A model generated the notes under the pieces. That model saw only the letters and a program-made list of their open reading frames with translations. It ran no database searches and was not told the DNA's origin. Position numbers and translations under genes: made by a program. Of a stretch of 64,000 bases of DNA, positions 35,027 to 45,391 are shown piece after piece; the first letter of the stretch is position 1; each line of letters opens with the position of its first letter. This DNA is from Alcaligenes sp. SORT26 (GTDB taxonomy: Bacteria; Pseudomonadota; Gammaproteobacteria; Burkholderiales; Burkholderiaceae_B), in the NCBI RefSeq assembly GCF_017377875.1, contig NZ_CP070975.1:3100001-3164000 (forward strand). Reading direction: 5' to 3'.

Positions 35027-35776
35027 TTAGGGCCGTACCACCGATGTATCAATTTTTTCCTCGGCCAGACGGCTGCGAGCCCGGTTCATTTCGTCTATGC
35101 CCTTGAAAGGGCCCATGCGCACCCGGTTTACGGTACTGCCGTTGACCTGAGCGCTTTGCACCGATGCGTCAAAGCCCAACATCAGCAAGCGTGCCTTCAT
35201 GGCTTCTGCATCCGCATTGTTGCGGAACGCACCTGCTTGCAGGTAGTAGGGGGTGGACGTGGCTGGCTTTGCAGCAGCCGGGGGCGCGGCAGGAGCCGGT
35301 GTGGCCGGTTTGCTGGCGGCCGGTGCCTGAGTGCTTGGGGCAGCAGGCGGGCTGGCAGGAGTCGTAACGGCCGGCGCTGCTGGAGCCGTATTTCGCGTCT
35401 CTGGCAGGCGTGCCGTTTCTGTGCCCATCGATGGCAAGGTGGCAATCAGGTCACCCAGGGCATCAGGAGCAGCAGGCTTGGGAATACTGGGCAAATTGGC
35501 AGGAGGCAAGGTCAGGCCGGGAATGGCGTCGATGGCGGGGGGCGGAGTCTGCCCCGCCGAACTGCCATACAGGTCCCGGTTCGGGTCCAGCAAATCCCGC
35601 CCTTCGGGCAAGTCAACGGTGGGCTTGTCCCGGCTGGCCTTGTCCACAAAGGGCATGGGCACTTTGGTGACAAACAGGGCAACGGCTACTGCCGCGCCCA
35701 GGCCCAGAATCAGGCCAATCAGAATGCCGGTATAAGTACCGCCGGAACTACTGGATTTTTTACGTGCTCTTGCCAT
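35027..35776 (-). CDS. SPOR-domain cell-envelope protein, FtsN-like
   Basis: The 249-residue protein has a short basic cytoplasmic end (MARARKKSSSS), one membrane helix (residues 15-37), a long Pro/Ala/Thr-rich periplasmic linker, and a C-terminal SPOR domain (about 172-247: PYYLQAGAFRNNADAEAMKARLLMLGFDASVQ...VRMGPFKGIDEMNRARSRLAEEKI). Such domains bind denuded septal peptidoglycan, and the architecture is that of FtsN-like division proteins. It lies 14 bases after argS. Confidence 0.9.
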   Translation of the reverse strand: MARARKKSSSSGGTYTGILIGLILGLGAAVAVALFVTKVPMPFVDKASRDKPTVDLPEGRDLLDPNRDLYGSSAGQTPPPAIDAIPGLTLPPANLPSIPKPAAPDALGDLIATLPSMGTETARLPETRNTAPAAPAVTTPASPPAAPSTQAPAASKPATPAPAAPPAAAKPATSTPYYLQAGAFRNNADAEAMKARLLMLGFDASVQSAQVNGSTVNRVRMGPFKGIDEMNRARSRLAEEKIDTSVVRP

Positions 35777-35790
35777 ATCTGCCTATGGAT

Positions 35791-37476
35791 TTACATGCGG
35801 TCGGGTGCGGATACACCCAACAGGCTCAGACCATTGCGGATGACCTGGGCGCAGGCCTGAGCCAGACGCAGACGGGCCAGACGCAAGGCGGTGTCGTCTA
35901 CCGACACGCGCTCGGCGTTGTACCAGGAATGGAAGTCCGAGGCGCAGTCGCGCAGCCAGAAGGCAATGTGGTGGGGAGCCAGCTCGCGAGCGGACTGGGC
36001 CAGCACATCGGGGTATTCGGACAGACGCTGCATCAGGGCGATTTCAGTGGGGGCGGTCAAGGGCGAGATGTCGGCCTGAGGCACCTGGTCCAGCAGCTCG
36101 GCCGACTGGTTCACCACGGAGTTAATGCGGGCGTGAGCGTACTGGATGTAGTAAACCGGGTTCTCTTCGCTCTTGGACAGAGCCAGGTCGATATCGAATA
36201 CGAATTCGGAGTCGGCACGGCGCTGAATCAGGAAAAAGCGCACAGCGTCCTGGCCTACCCATTCGATCAGGTCGCGCAAGGTGACGTAGCTGCCTGCGCG
36301 CTTGGAGATTTTCACTTCCTGGCCATTGCGCATGACTTTGACCATCTTGTGCAGGATGTAGGCCGGGAATTCCTTGGGAATACCCAGACCCAGACCTTGC
36401 AGGCCAGCGCGTACGCGGGCAATGGTGCCGTGGTGATCAGAGCCCTGAATGTTGATGGCGTGGTGGAAACCGCGCTCCCACTTGGCCACGTGGTAGGCCA
36501 CGTCCGGCACGAAGTAGGTGTAGCCGCCTTCGGATTTGCGCATCACGCGGTCTTTGTCGTCGCCTGTGCCCAGTTCGGTAGTGCGCAGCCACAGTGCGCC
36601 GTCCAGCTCGTAGGTGTGACCGGCGTCGATCAGGGCCTGCACGGTTTTTTCAACCTTGCCGGAGGTGTACAGCGAGCTTTCCAGGTAGAAGTTGTCGAAC
36701 TTCAGGCCGAAAGCCTGCAAGTCCAGATCCTGCTCGCGGCGCAGGTAGGCCACGGCAAAGCGGCGGATGTCTTCCAGATTGTCCAGATCACCACTGGCGG
36801 TCACGGACTGACCGTCGGCGGCCTGAACCGTTGCTCCGGCTTGATAGTCGCGGGCAATGTCCAGAATGTAGTCGCCCTTGTAGCCGTCGGCGGGGAACTG
36901 CTCGCTATCGGGTTCGATGCCACGTGCACGGGCATGAACGCTGGTGGTCAGGTTGTCGATCTGGTTACCGGCGTCGTTGTAGTAGAACTCGCGGGTAACG
37001 TCGTAGCCTTGGGAACTGAACACGCGGCACAGGGAGTCACCCAGCGCCGCTTGGCGGGCGTGGCCCACATGCAAGGGACCGGTCGGGTTGGCCGACACGA
37101 ACTCCACCATCAGTTTTTCCTGAGTCGGAGCAACGTGGCCAAAGTTCTCGCCCTGCTCGGCAATCGTCTTCAGAACGGCCTGGTGCGTGGCGGTGGACAG
37201 ACGGAAGTTGATAAAGCCCGGGCCTGCAATTTCCGCGCCTGCCAGCAAAGCGGCGGCGTTCGGATCGGCCAGGAGGGTATCAACGATTTGCTGAGCCAGC
37301 TCGCGCGGGTTGCGACCGGCTGGTTTGGCCAATTGCATGGCAATATTGCACGCAGCATCACCGTGCGCAGCCACTTTGGGGCGCTCCAGCGTGATGTTGG
37401 GTTCAGCCTCGGGCAAAATAGCGCGGACGGCAGCCTGAAGGCAGGCGATTAATTGAGATTGTTGCTCAGCAAGCAT
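35791..37476 (-). CDS. argS: Arginyl-tRNA synthetase
   Basis: This 561-residue class I synthetase has the HIGH-type motif [24 protein letters not shown] (near 125-148), the KMSKS-equivalent [17 protein letters not shown] (near 350), and the C-terminal anticodon-binding helices with [14 protein letters not shown] and [24 protein letters not shown]. Length is typical. The ATG at 37476 ([14 protein letters not shown]) matches family N-termini; an open extension upstream to 37644 is rejected. Confidence 0.96.
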   Translation of the reverse strand: MLAEQQSQLIACLQAAVRAILPEAEPNITLERPKVAAHGDAACNIAMQLAKPAGRNPRELAQQIVDTLLADPNAAALLAGAEIAGPGFINFRLSTATHQAVLKTIAEQGENFGHVAPTQEKLMVEFVSANPTGPLHVGHARQAALGDSLCRVFSSQGYDVTREFYYNDAGNQIDNLTTSVHARARGIEPDSEQFPADGYKGDYILDIARDYQAGATVQAADGQSVTASGDLDNLEDIRRFAVAYLRREQDLDLQAFGLKFDNFYLESSLYTSGKVEKTVQALIDAGHTYELDGALWLRTTELGTGDDKDRVMRKSEGGYTYFVPDVAYHVAKWERGFHHAINIQGSDHHGTIARVRAGLQGLGLGIPKEFPAYILHKMVKVMRNGQEVKISKRAGSYVTLRDLIEWVGQDAVRFFLIQRRADSEFVFDIDLALSKSEENPVYYIQYAHARINSVVNQSAELLDQVPQADISPLTAPTEIALMQRLSEYPDVLAQSARELAPHHIAFWLRDCASDFHSWYNAERVSVDDTALRLARLRLAQACAQVIRNGLSLLGVSAPDRM

Positions 37477-37606
37477 AGGAAAGGTCTGGATTGGTAGAAA
37501 GACAACTGAAGCGGGTTGTCCCCGCATCAGATGGAAGGCGCGACATTGGCCCGCCGGATAGCCCCACATGATAGCGTGATTTGACGCCAAATTCTTTTCA
37601 AGAAGC

Positions 37607-40600
37607 CTAGCGTTCCCATCCCAGGTGGTTCTGTAACCACGCATCGTAAGCGTCCATGTCTACCCAGCCCACCTGATTGTCGCCGCGCAGGCGCCAGTCA
37701 TTGAAGCGCGTGATCAGCGTTTCCAGGGTGTTGCGTACCTCCCGTCCCAGGGCAGGATGGGAGTCCTGATACAGCAGGTCCTGACCCTGGCCGTGGTAGT
37801 CAACGCGGCGTACTCCTTGCGTGCTCAAACGTAGCCCGGGCATGCGCATATCCAGCAAGATGGGATGCCTGATGCTCAGATCAGTCTGGCCCAGTTCGGC
37901 CAGCGTCAGCCCGGCGGCCGTGGCCTGCCAATGCATCCAGGCCAGGGCCACTTTATCCAGATCGCTGATGTCGCCGTTTTCATCGGGCAAGACACCACCA
38001 CCGATCTGGCTGTGAGCACCAATAAAAGGCATTTCTACCGTGTTCATGGCTTGTGCCAAGCCGCTTAGGGGAAAGAGGATACGGTGTTCATGCATCGCCA
38101 CGGCATGGGCCACCCAGTTCCACGCTTCCGAGACACCCAGCCTGTATTGAGCGTTGCCCCAGCCCCCCAGCCCAAACTGAGCCACCGTATCAAACAAGCC
38201 TAAAAAGCGAGGGGTGATGCAGGCTCGGATGGCACCACGCTGTGGGTCATTCAGGACAAACCAGCCTTGCTGGGTATGGTCCAGAATACGATTGGAAAAG
38301 TCCCGTGCCAGCGCTGCTCCCCGCGAAAAACCCAATAGATCCACAGGTACAGCCGTAGGGACTGGGCCTTGTTCTTGCATGCGATTCAGGAAGTTATTCC
38401 ATTGGGATTCCAGAATGCGGCCCGCTCGCCAGGCCGTCAGTGCATCCCAGTCGGTGGTCATTGGATTGCCGGGGCCATCGCTGTAGTGGACTGCCCCATC
38501 TTGATACAACTGCGACAGTTTCCAGACATTGCTATTGGTGATGGGAGCCTGTCGCGTGCCATCAAAGGCAAACAAGAGTAAGCCGGTGGGATCAATATGG
38601 CGCAAGGGCTGTTGCCGGGCATAGCCTACTGCCTGAGTTTGGGGCCAAGGACCCAGAGGGTCGGCTTCCAGATACTGCCCGTGGCTAGGTAGATACGTAC
38701 GCAACAGGTTGTCATGCCAGCCCGTAGCGGACTCTGCATACTGTCCCGGCAGGCGCAGATTGAACTCCAGTGTTTCCAGCAGTATGTCAGCCTGTCCCAA
38801 GGGGTTCAGGTCGGCGGCCCAGACTGCTTGAGCCGATTGATTGCTGATCAGCCGAACCGCTCCCATCAAATCACTATGCACGTAGTACAACTGCCCTTGC
38901 CCGTCAGGCTGATACACAATCATGCCCACCGGAGTCAGTCCGGCATAGAGATACCGTCGGGACACCAGTTGGCCGGATGCTGCGGGTAAATCCAGCTCGG
39001 CCATCAATTGCTGGCCGTGAAAGAAGAAGGCCCGTTCTTGTTGATCTTGCTGACGCCAGATACGTTGGCCGAAGGCGTCGTGGCGGTACTCGGCTACCGT
39101 GGTATCGGCTGCCAGAACGCGTCGCAGTCGACGGTTGGGACCATATTCCAGGTTGAATGCACCGACTGCTGTCGCTATCCCCGTGGGTGTGCGCTGAATG
39201 GGTGCCGCTGGCTCGGGGTAGCGCGCGGCAAGTGCGCCGCTTTGCTCCCAAGCCAGCCACTGTGCCGGTTTTGTATCTCCCTGATGAAAGGCCGTCAGCC
39301 GGTTTTGCGTGTCGTAGTTCAGTCGTGAGTGACGCGTGTGGTGCAGAAGCGGGTACTCATGCAGGTCCTCCAGCACCTTGCCTTGCTCATCCAGACGGCG
39401 GGCTTGCGTCCAGGCCGGAGTGCCATCGGCATGCAAGAGCATCAAATCGACAAGCTGGCCTGTGTGATCCGCATGAGTCATCAGTTGCAAACCGTTCCCC
39501 CAGACATAACCCACTTCCTGGGCTTGAATCACTGTTTGGGAGTGTCCGTCTTGACTGATCCAGTCCAGAGACTGCAAGTGTCCCTTCGTATCCCAGCGGT
39601 AACGTAGCTGCCCTCCTTCTGGCAGCGTGTACTGCGTCAATCTTTGCTGTTCGTCATACTCGAAGCGCTCGGTCCAGCTTTGTTCGGGACTATGGCTACG
39701 TTCCAGACGACGTTCTTGCAACAAACCCGCTCGCAGTTTTAGCCATTGCGTTTCATGAGGGTGACGGATACGCAGCGCTCCGGGTCCGAGCCAGTCCAGT
39801 TCGCTGCGCTCCGTTTCATGGCCTTGCTGATGTTCAATGCGGCTCAAACGTCCTTGTTGATCGTATTGAATCTGGAGTGAGCCTTGCTCGGCATAATCGA
39901 TGCGTGCCAGCTTGCCTGCCGGGTTCCAGGAACGTGTTTCGCTGCCGTGCTGTTCGCTGGCCCAAGCTTGCAGGCGTCCGTGTGCATCCAGTTCCAGTGT
40001 CAGTGGTCCCCAGCCGCCTTGTGCTTGTTGTAGCTGTGACAGCGAGCCATTGGCACGCCGCTGTGCCCGCCAAGGACCAGCCTGTAGCCAGCGTCCTTGC
40101 GGGTCATACTGCCATTCTGTGCTGTGAACCGGACAGCGTTCACATAGATGGCTGTCGAGTTTTTGCAGGCGACTCTGTCCCTGGTAATCGCGGTAATGGA
40201 AGCGGTGCCGTTCCTTGCCTAGAGACCATTCACTGAGGCCCGGCTCATAACGTGCGCTCCAATCCTGATTGAAGGCCTGAGAGCGCAAACGGCTGACTCG
40301 CCCCTGGGCGTCGTACTCCCATTCCTGTATCCGTTGAGCCGCTTGGCCTGGTGCTTGCAGGCTGCTGCCAACTAAACGATGCGCCCAAGGGGTAGGGGCT
40401 GGATGATAAAGGCGGCGCATGCCGTCCGGACGGCTGACGCTGGCCAGCCAGATTTGCTGGCCGTGCTGTTCCAGATGCAGCCGAAACGGCCCGGCTGGGG
40501 TTTCTATATTGATGGCTGTGGCTGTCGCCGTCGCTTCTTCTTCTGTTGCTGCTGCCGTTTCCGCTGCCCTCATCGCTGTTGTGATAGTGGCTAGGGGCCT

Positions 40601-41296
40601 GGTCTTGGTTTGGGACTGAACCTGTCTCAGAGCCTGAACTTGAGCTTGGTTTTGCCCTTGTTCTTGTCCCGACCCCTGTCCCTGCGTTTGGCTTTGCCAA
40701 TCAAACACCAGCGCTTGGCCCAAATGATTACGCACAGTTTTAACCGCATACGCCTGCGAATGCGTGCCTAGAAAGCGCTCTATATCCAGCCACTGCTGGG
40801 CAGAAACACGAACATGAATTAGCCAGCCCTGCTCGTCAAAACGCAGAATCAAACCATTCGACCCCTGCCAAAACCAGCCTGCCTGCTGTGTTTGTGCCGG
40901 GGGGTATAAACGAGTTTGTCGCCCATCAGGCATGAACAAGGCATGGCCTTGCTGACGCAGTTGCAGGTCGTAGTTCAAGGCCCAGCCGGTATGCCCCAGT
41001 GTGGGGGTGGGATTGCGTCCTTGGCCATTCCAATGACGCTGCAATTGCAGCAAAGGCCAGGCTTGGCTAAGCGGCAGATCCGTGTCGCTTTGGTATTTTT
41101 GCCCGCTCAGCAAATCGACAGGATTGAGCAAACCCATATCTGGCGCAGGCTCGGCCTGTCCGCCCAAGGCGGCAGCAGGGGCGCATTGGGTCGAGGACGG
41201 GGGCAAGGGGCATTCCAGTGTGCTTTGTGACCAGACCAGGTTGGGGAAGCAGCAGCTTAGAAGCAGGATTAAGCATGGCAGAAGCGCGGCAAGCAT
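37607..41296 (-). CDS. RHS/YD-repeat protein with C-terminal DUF2235 (Tle1-like) lipase domain
   Basis: The 1229-residue protein starts with a Sec signal peptide ([25 protein letters not shown]). A DUF6531-like entry motif follows ([21 protein letters not shown], 57-77), then a Gln/Ala-rich low-complexity insert (about 205-265), many YD repeats ([40 protein letters not shown]), and the RHS core end [15 protein letters not shown] near 900. The last 320 residues form a DUF2235 hydrolase: [21 protein letters not shown] (near 905), nucleophile elbow [14 protein letters not shown] (near 987), and catalytic Asp in [13 protein letters not shown] (near 1035). It looks like a polymorphic phospholipase toxin. 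No immunity-like gene follows; argS is next. Substrate and delivery are not shown. Confidence 0.88.
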   Translation of the reverse strand: MLAALLPCLILLLSCCFPNLVWSQSTLECPLPPSSTQCAPAAALGGQAEPAPDMGLLNPVDLLSGQKYQSDTDLPLSQAWPLLQLQRHWNGQGRNPTPTLGHTGWALNYDLQLRQQGHALFMPDGRQTRLYPPAQTQQAGWFWQGSNGLILRFDEQGWLIHVRVSAQQWLDIERFLGTHSQAYAVKTVRNHLGQALVFDWQSQTQGQGSGQEQGQNQAQVQALRQVQSQTKTRPLATITTAMRAAETAAATEEEATATATAINIETPAGPFRLHLEQHGQQIWLASVSRPDGMRRLYHPAPTPWAHRLVGSSLQAPGQAAQRIQEWEYDAQGRVSRLRSQAFNQDWSARYEPGLSEWSLGKERHRFHYRDYQGQSRLQKLDSHLCERCPVHSTEWQYDPQGRWLQAGPWRAQRRANGSLSQLQQAQGGWGPLTLELDAHGRLQAWASEQHGSETRSWNPAGKLARIDYAEQGSLQIQYDQQGRLSRIEHQQGHETERSELDWLGPGALRIRHPHETQWLKLRAGLLQERRLERSHSPEQSWTERFEYDEQQRLTQYTLPEGGQLRYRWDTKGHLQSLDWISQDGHSQTVIQAQEVGYVWGNGLQLMTHADHTGQLVDLMLLHADGTPAWTQARRLDEQGKVLEDLHEYPLLHHTRHSRLNYDTQNRLTAFHQGDTKPAQWLAWEQSGALAARYPEPAAPIQRTPTGIATAVGAFNLEYGPNRRLRRVLAADTTVAEYRHDAFGQRIWRQQDQQERAFFFHGQQLMAELDLPAASGQLVSRRYLYAGLTPVGMIVYQPDGQGQLYYVHSDLMGAVRLISNQSAQAVWAADLNPLGQADILLETLEFNLRLPGQYAESATGWHDNLLRTYLPSHGQYLEADPLGPWPQTQAVGYARQQPLRHIDPTGLLLFAFDGTRQAPITNSNVWKLSQLYQDGAVHYSDGPGNPMTTDWDALTAWRAGRILESQWNNFLNRMQEQGPVPTAVPVDLLGFSRGAALARDFSNRILDHTQQGWFVLNDPQRGAIRACITPRFLGLFDTVAQFGLGGWGNAQYRLGVSEAWNWVAHAVAMHEHRILFPLSGLAQAMNTVEMPFIGAHSQIGGGVLPDENGDISDLDKVALAWMHWQATAAGLTLAELGQTDLSIRHPILLDMRMPGLRLSTQGVRRVDYHGQGQDLLYQDSHPALGREVRNTLETLITRFNDWRLRGDNQVGWVDMDAYDAWLQNHLGWER

Positions 41297-41393
41297 GAAG
41301 GACTCTCCAAGACGGGGAAAATCCTGCTATCTTGCAGGGGTGTGTATCCTGAAAGTTGAGTAGGAAACACAAAGATCCATAAGGAGAAACCGT

Positions 41394-41741
41394 ATGCTAG
41401 TCGTCTTTAAAAGCAAAGCCGCCGCCGATGTTCTGATGTTCGCCGAACATGCCATGCCTATTCTCCGGGCCGCAGGGCGCTCTTATCCAGATGGTTTGCC
41501 CGAGCGTGGCGTCTTCACGCCCGATCAGTTGTCCGAAGCTATTGGCAATATCGAACGGGCCGCAGGGCAAGATCGCGAAAACAAGAAAACGCCGCACGAA
41601 GATGAGGATCAGGAAAAAGAGCATCCGATGTCGCAAGCGGTCAGTTTCAGCCAACGCTCCTATCCCTTGCTGGATATGTTGCGTCAGGCCAATAACACCG
41701 GTGTCCCGGTCATGTGGGAACCGGCTGACAGCTCCTGGTAG
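41394..41741 (+). CDS. DUF1840 family protein
   Basis: This 115-residue protein begins MLVVFKSKAAADVLMFAEHAM, the signature of DUF1840, and ends QRSYPLLDMLRQANNTGVPVMWEP, also typical. The middle is acidic and probably disordered (DRENKKTPHEDEDQEKEHP). Function is unknown. AAGGAG precedes the ATG. It is divergent from the RHS gene and followed on the same strand by another small gene after 86 bases. Confidence 0.85.
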   Translation: MLVVFKSKAAADVLMFAEHAMPILRAAGRSYPDGLPERGVFTPDQLSEAIGNIERAAGQDRENKKTPHEDEDQEKEHPMSQAVSFSQRSYPLLDMLRQANNTGVPVMWEPADSSW

Positions 41742-41827
41742 TTTCGACAATGTCGGCCTGCCGACAATTTGGCAGGCCTTCTTTGCTTAAGCTCCAAAGT
41801 TGATCTATTTTTTTTCGGAGATCGTCT

Positions 41828-42148
41828 ATGAGCGCTATGGTGCTTGTGATCTTTAGTCCTCGCCAGCACCTAGAGCTGGTCACTCCAATACAAACCATCG
41901 ATCCCAATAGCGGCAAGCAATCGCGCGACTGGTTCGACAATACCTGGCAAGAGCTGGGCTGTGAGCCTTTGCGGGCCAGCGGCAAAGTGCTGTTGCTGGA
42001 CAAGATTATGGGCGTGGCCGATGCCCTGGGTTATACGCTGCTGTCGCAAGACGACGAGCGCGCCCAGGAGTTCGCGCGCCATTGCTTGCAAGCGGTGGGT
42101 TCCATGCAGGTCACCGTGGACTTGCCGGGCCTGGCGGTCACGTACTGA
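41828..42148 (+). CDS. Small conserved-type hypothetical protein
   Basis: I do not recognise this 106-residue protein. It is soluble, without signal peptide or membrane helix, with a predicted mixed fold (AMVLVIFSPRQHLELVTPIQTIDP, then DWFDNTWQELGCEPLRASGKVLLLDKIMGVADALGYTLLSQDDERAQEFARHCLQ). GGAG seven bases upstream of the ATG, and a strong terminator just after the stop, support it being a real gene. The antisense frame over the same region looks less protein-like. Confidence 0.65.
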   Translation: MSAMVLVIFSPRQHLELVTPIQTIDPNSGKQSRDWFDNTWQELGCEPLRASGKVLLLDKIMGVADALGYTLLSQDDERAQEFARHCLQAVGSMQVTVDLPGLAVTY

Positions 42149-42166
42149 TCAGGCTCACGGCAAGAG

Positions 42167-42195
42167 AAAACCGGCTCTTTGGAGCCGGTTTTTTT
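42167..42195 (+). terminator. Strong intrinsic terminator
   Basis: AACCGGCTC (42169-42177) pairs with GAGCCGGTT (42182-42190), preceded by A and followed by seven T, 20 bases after the stop of the hypothetical gene. Confidence 0.92.
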
Positions 42196-42363
42196 ATGTC
42201 TTTTTGAATACTGATGGGCCTGCGGAGCTGTCGACCCAGCCTGGTTCAGATTTGAACCCAGTTACACAATGCATAGGCTCAGCCCTCACGGGCTTATTAC
42301 AATTCAGCAGATTCAGACGTGGTCTGAACCGGCATAGTCTGCAACCTTGTTACCCGAAGCAAT

Positions 42364-43128
42364 ATGGACCTCAAAACGCTAGAAAAACACCTTGATGCCT
42401 CGCCATTGCTGCAAGCGCATAAACAGTATTTCCTGGATTTGGCGCAGCCAGCGGTGGCTATCCATTTGGGTAAAGACAAGGGCCAGCCCTTGCAAAGCCG
42501 TTTTGGTGGTCAGCCCATGGTGCCTCCCGGTTTTACCTGGCCCGAGCATCCGGATGGTCACTATCTGTTTGTAGGCCAGATCAACTTCGCGGAGTTGCCG
42601 GAGGGGCCGGATCGCCCAGCCGATTTGCCAAGCAGCGGTCTACTGTCGCTGTTCTACGGTTTCGATGAAGATGACGCCATTTTCTGGCGTGATGAGGACT
42701 ATCTCAAGGCTTACTACTGGCCAGATATCAGCGATCTTCAGGAAATCCAGGCGCCTCACCGCTGGAGCACGCGTAGCTGGGCGCTGCAGTTTGAGAACTG
42801 TATCGACATTCCGCGTCATGAGGAACTGCGTCAGGATTGGCCAGTCCCGTTTGAGGAACTCTACGATTGGTTCGACGAACTGGAAGAAAACGGTGATCTG
42901 CCTGGCGACTACCTGTTGGGCCGCCCTTCCTGGGACAGTCTGGCCTACGACCCTACGCCCAATCAGGCGGAGCATCCGAGCCAGTCTCGCTGGCGCTCCT
43001 TGCTGACCGTGCAGTCGCACGAAAAACTGCATTGGTGCTGGCAGGATGGCGCTCGTCTCATGGCCTTTATTGAAGACGATAAGTTGCGTGCCAAAGACTT
43101 CAGTCGTATTCAAGTAGATTGCGGTTAA
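42364..43128 (+). CDS. DUF1963 (YwqG-like) protein
   Basis: The 254-residue protein resembles the YwqG/DUF1963 family: QSRFGGQPMVPPGFTWPEHPDGHYLFVGQINFAELPE (near 40-80), SGLLSLFYGFDEDD, the acidic mid-section, and the C-terminal LGRPSWDSLAYDP...WRSLLTVQSHEKLHWCWQDGARLMAFIEDDKLRAKDFSRIQV. Family members are cytoplasmic and of unknown function, often near toxin or RHS loci. It is monocistronic here. Confidence 0.85.
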   Translation: MDLKTLEKHLDASPLLQAHKQYFLDLAQPAVAIHLGKDKGQPLQSRFGGQPMVPPGFTWPEHPDGHYLFVGQINFAELPEGPDRPADLPSSGLLSLFYGFDEDDAIFWRDEDYLKAYYWPDISDLQEIQAPHRWSTRSWALQFENCIDIPRHEELRQDWPVPFEELYDWFDELEENGDLPGDYLLGRPSWDSLAYDPTPNQAEHPSQSRWRSLLTVQSHEKLHWCWQDGARLMAFIEDDKLRAKDFSRIQVDCG

Positions 43129-43234
43129 GGGCAATCAAGCCAAGGTGGATGTTCGTGCCTATGTCGATGCCGGTTTCATTTCTTTGCTGGGTTTGCCCGT
43201 TATTGAGACGAGCCGCCGTGCTGCATCCACGAAA

Positions 43235-43255
43235 AACCCGCCTTGTGGGCGGGTT
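43235..43255 (-). terminator. Terminator of leuA
   Basis: AACCCGCC (43235-43242) pairs with GGCGGGTT (43248-43255); on the reverse strand TTTTTCG follows. It lies about 110 bases beyond the leuA stop. Confidence 0.8.
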
Positions 43256-43324
43256 GCGGGCAGAGCGACGATAAGTCGGGCTGCGAAAGCGGGTCAGGCG
43301 CGGCTAGTGTGAGCCGGGCGGGCG

Positions 43325-43347
43325 CTTGGGTGGGATCACCACCCAAG
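43325..43347. other. Perfect hairpin just downstream of leuA
   Basis: CTTGGGTGG (43325-43333) and CCACCCAAG (43339-43347) form a nine-base stem with a five-base loop 20 bases after the leuA stop, without a T tract. It may stabilise the 3' end of the mRNA ahead of the true terminator. Confidence 0.5.
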
Positions 43348-43366
43348 TCGCGGTATGAAGACGGTA

Positions 43367-45067
43367 TTAAGCCGTTGTGGTTTCAGCTTCTTGCTGGGCG
43401 ATAGTGTGGCGGTTAACCGCGCTCAAGATCGCCAGGAAGGAGGAAGTCACGATGTCGGCGTGGATGCCCACACCAAAGCCCGAGGGGCTGTCACCGATAC
43501 GCATTTCCACGTAAGCAGCGGCGCGGGTTTCGGCACCGGAACCAATGGCGTGCTCGTTGTAGTCCATGATCTTGATGGACAGATCCAAGGCATTCACAAA
43601 GGCAGAGATCGCGCCTTCGCCCGAACCCTTCAAGGTGCGAATCTGGCCGTCGTGCTCCACATCCACTTCTATCGTGAATTGTTGGCCGCTGTCGGCGTGA
43701 GGCTGGCTGATGATGTTGTGCTTGAGCAGCTTGTAGTGCTTTTTGCAGTTCAGGTATTCGGACTCGAAAATACCGTAAACGTCGGCAGGCGTCACTTCCT
43801 TGCCGGAAGAGTCGGTCACGCGTTGAATGGCGCGGCTGAATTCGATTTGCATGCGGCGTGGCAAGACCAGACCGTGCTCTTGTTCCAGCAAGTAGGAAAC
43901 CCCGCCCTTGCCCGACTGGCTGTTGACGCGGATAACTGCATCGTAGCTGCGGCCCAGATCGGCCGGGTCGATAGGCAAGTAAGGCACTTCCCAGAGCTCG
44001 TCCGCTTTTTGCTGGGACAAGCCTTTTTTGATGGCGTCCTGATGGGAGCCGGAGAAGGCGGTAAAGACCAGATCGCCTGCGTAAGGGTGGCGTGGGTGAA
44101 CGGGCAACTGGTTGCAGTACTCGGCAGTGCGACGCACTTCGTCAATGTCCGAGAAGTCCAGCTCAGGGTTCACGCCCTGGGTGTACAAGTTCAAGGCCAA
44201 GGTCACCAGGCAGACGTTACCGGTGCGCTCGCCGCTACCGAACAAGCAGCCTTCGATACGGTCTGCACCAGCCATCACGGCCAGTTCAGCGGCAGCTACA
44301 GCAGTGCCACGGTCGTTGTGCGGGTGCACGCTCAAGGTCACGTTGCTGCGCTGGTCCAGATTGTTGTGCATCCATTCGATCTGGTCGGCGTACATATTGG
44401 GCGTGGTGGCCTCAATGGTCGCGGGCAAGTTCAGGATGACGCGCTCGTCGGCGGCAGGTGCCCAGGCTTTCACCACAGCATTACACACGTCCAGAGCAAA
44501 CTCAGGCTCGGTGGTGCTGAACACTTCGGGCGAGTACTCGTAGCCCCATTGGGTTTGCGGGTACTTGGCCACTTCGCTTTTGATCAGGCGAGTACCGGTC
44601 AGGGCAATTTCCTTGATCTCGTCTTTGCTCAAGTTAAAGACGATCTTGCGAAAGGCCGGTGCACATGCGTTGTACAAGTGAATGATGGCGCGCTTGGCAC
44701 CCGCAGCGGCTTCGGCCGTGCGCTTGATCAAGTCTTCACGCGATTGCGTCAGGACGATGATGGTGACGTCTTCAGGGATACGGTTTTCTTCAATCAGCTT
44801 GCGAACGAAATCGAAGTCGGTCTGCGATGCGGAAGGGAAACCGACCTCGATTTCCTTGAAACCGATTTTGACGAGTTGCTCGAAAAAGCGCAGTTTGCGA
44901 GCCACGTTCATGGGCTCGATCAGGGACTGGTTGCCGTCACGCAAGTCTGTGCTCATCCAGATGGGCGCTTTGGTGATGCGCTTGGAAGGCCAGGTGCGTT
45001 CAGCGAAGTCGCGATCAAAGGCGACAAAAGGACGATACTTTTGAGAGGGGTTTTTCAGCATTGCCAT
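43367..45067 (-). CDS. leuA: 2-isopropylmalate synthase
   Basis: The 566-residue enzyme condenses acetyl-CoA with 2-ketoisovalerate, the first step of leucine synthesis. The TIM barrel shows [16 protein letters not shown] (39-54), [16 protein letters not shown], and the metal-binding [39 protein letters not shown] near 245-285. The C-terminal regulatory domain has [40 protein letters not shown], the site of leucine feedback. It belongs to the long LeuA form. A leader peptide with a leucine run lies upstream. It is not adjacent to leuBCD; a leuCD pair 5 kb away is in a different operon. Confidence 0.96.
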   Translation of the reverse strand: MAMLKNPSQKYRPFVAFDRDFAERTWPSKRITKAPIWMSTDLRDGNQSLIEPMNVARKLRFFEQLVKIGFKEIEVGFPSASQTDFDFVRKLIEENRIPEDVTIIVLTQSREDLIKRTAEAAAGAKRAIIHLYNACAPAFRKIVFNLSKDEIKEIALTGTRLIKSEVAKYPQTQWGYEYSPEVFSTTEPEFALDVCNAVVKAWAPAADERVILNLPATIEATTPNMYADQIEWMHNNLDQRSNVTLSVHPHNDRGTAVAAAELAVMAGADRIEGCLFGSGERTGNVCLVTLALNLYTQGVNPELDFSDIDEVRRTAEYCNQLPVHPRHPYAGDLVFTAFSGSHQDAIKKGLSQQKADELWEVPYLPIDPADLGRSYDAVIRVNSQSGKGGVSYLLEQEHGLVLPRRMQIEFSRAIQRVTDSSGKEVTPADVYGIFESEYLNCKKHYKLLKHNIISQPHADSGQQFTIEVDVEHDGQIRTLKGSGEGAISAFVNALDLSIKIMDYNEHAIGSGAETRAAAYVEMRIGDSPSGFGVGIHADIVTSSFLAILSAVNRHTIAQQEAETTTA

Positions 45068-45199
45068 GGGGATACCTGTCGGACAAAAAGTGTTGATTAC
45101 TTCTTGCCGTCACCAGCGATTGCAGCATTTACGTAGGCCGGTGGCGGCACAAATGACGTAGATGTGGCTGAGTATTGGCTGCCGAACTGCCACAGGACA

Positions 45200-45352
45200 C
45201 TAGGCCCGGCAACCGGACGCTAGTAGTAGCAGTTGGGATAGGCTGGAGGCAGGGGCCGAAGAACGGCCTTCACGCACGGAACGCGACAAGGCTGCTTCAG
45301 CGGCTGGGCTGAAACCTTGGCAGGCGTAGGAGGATTGGCGTGCGTGAGTCAT
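45200..45352 (-). CDS. Candidate leucine-rich leader peptide of leuA
   Basis: A 50-codon frame (MTHARQSSYACQGFSPAAE...) ends 132 bases upstream of leuA. Near its end it reads LSQLLLLASGCRA, encoded CUA UCC CAA CUG CUA CUA CUA: four of five leucines use CUA, a rare codon in such GC-rich genomes. This is the hallmark of a leader that makes ribosome stalling report leucyl-tRNA supply. Overlapping complementary segments (for example CTAG...CCGG-ttg-CCGG...CTAG at its end) could give alternative folds, but I see no clear terminator with a T tract. The ribosome site is weak. Moderate confidence. Confidence 0.6.
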   Translation of the reverse strand: MTHARQSSYACQGFSPAAEAALSRSVREGRSSAPASSLSQLLLLASGCRA

Positions 45353-45391
45353 GACCGTTAGTCAAACATAAAAAAAACAGGAAGGCAAGCC

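Noticed and set aside
35764-37452. 562-codon open frame antisense to argS
   Set aside because: argS is unmistakable; the antisense frame is a codon-bias shadow.
43355-45136. 593-codon open frame antisense to leuA
   Set aside because: leuA on the other strand has all catalytic and regulatory motifs; the antisense product resembles no protein family.
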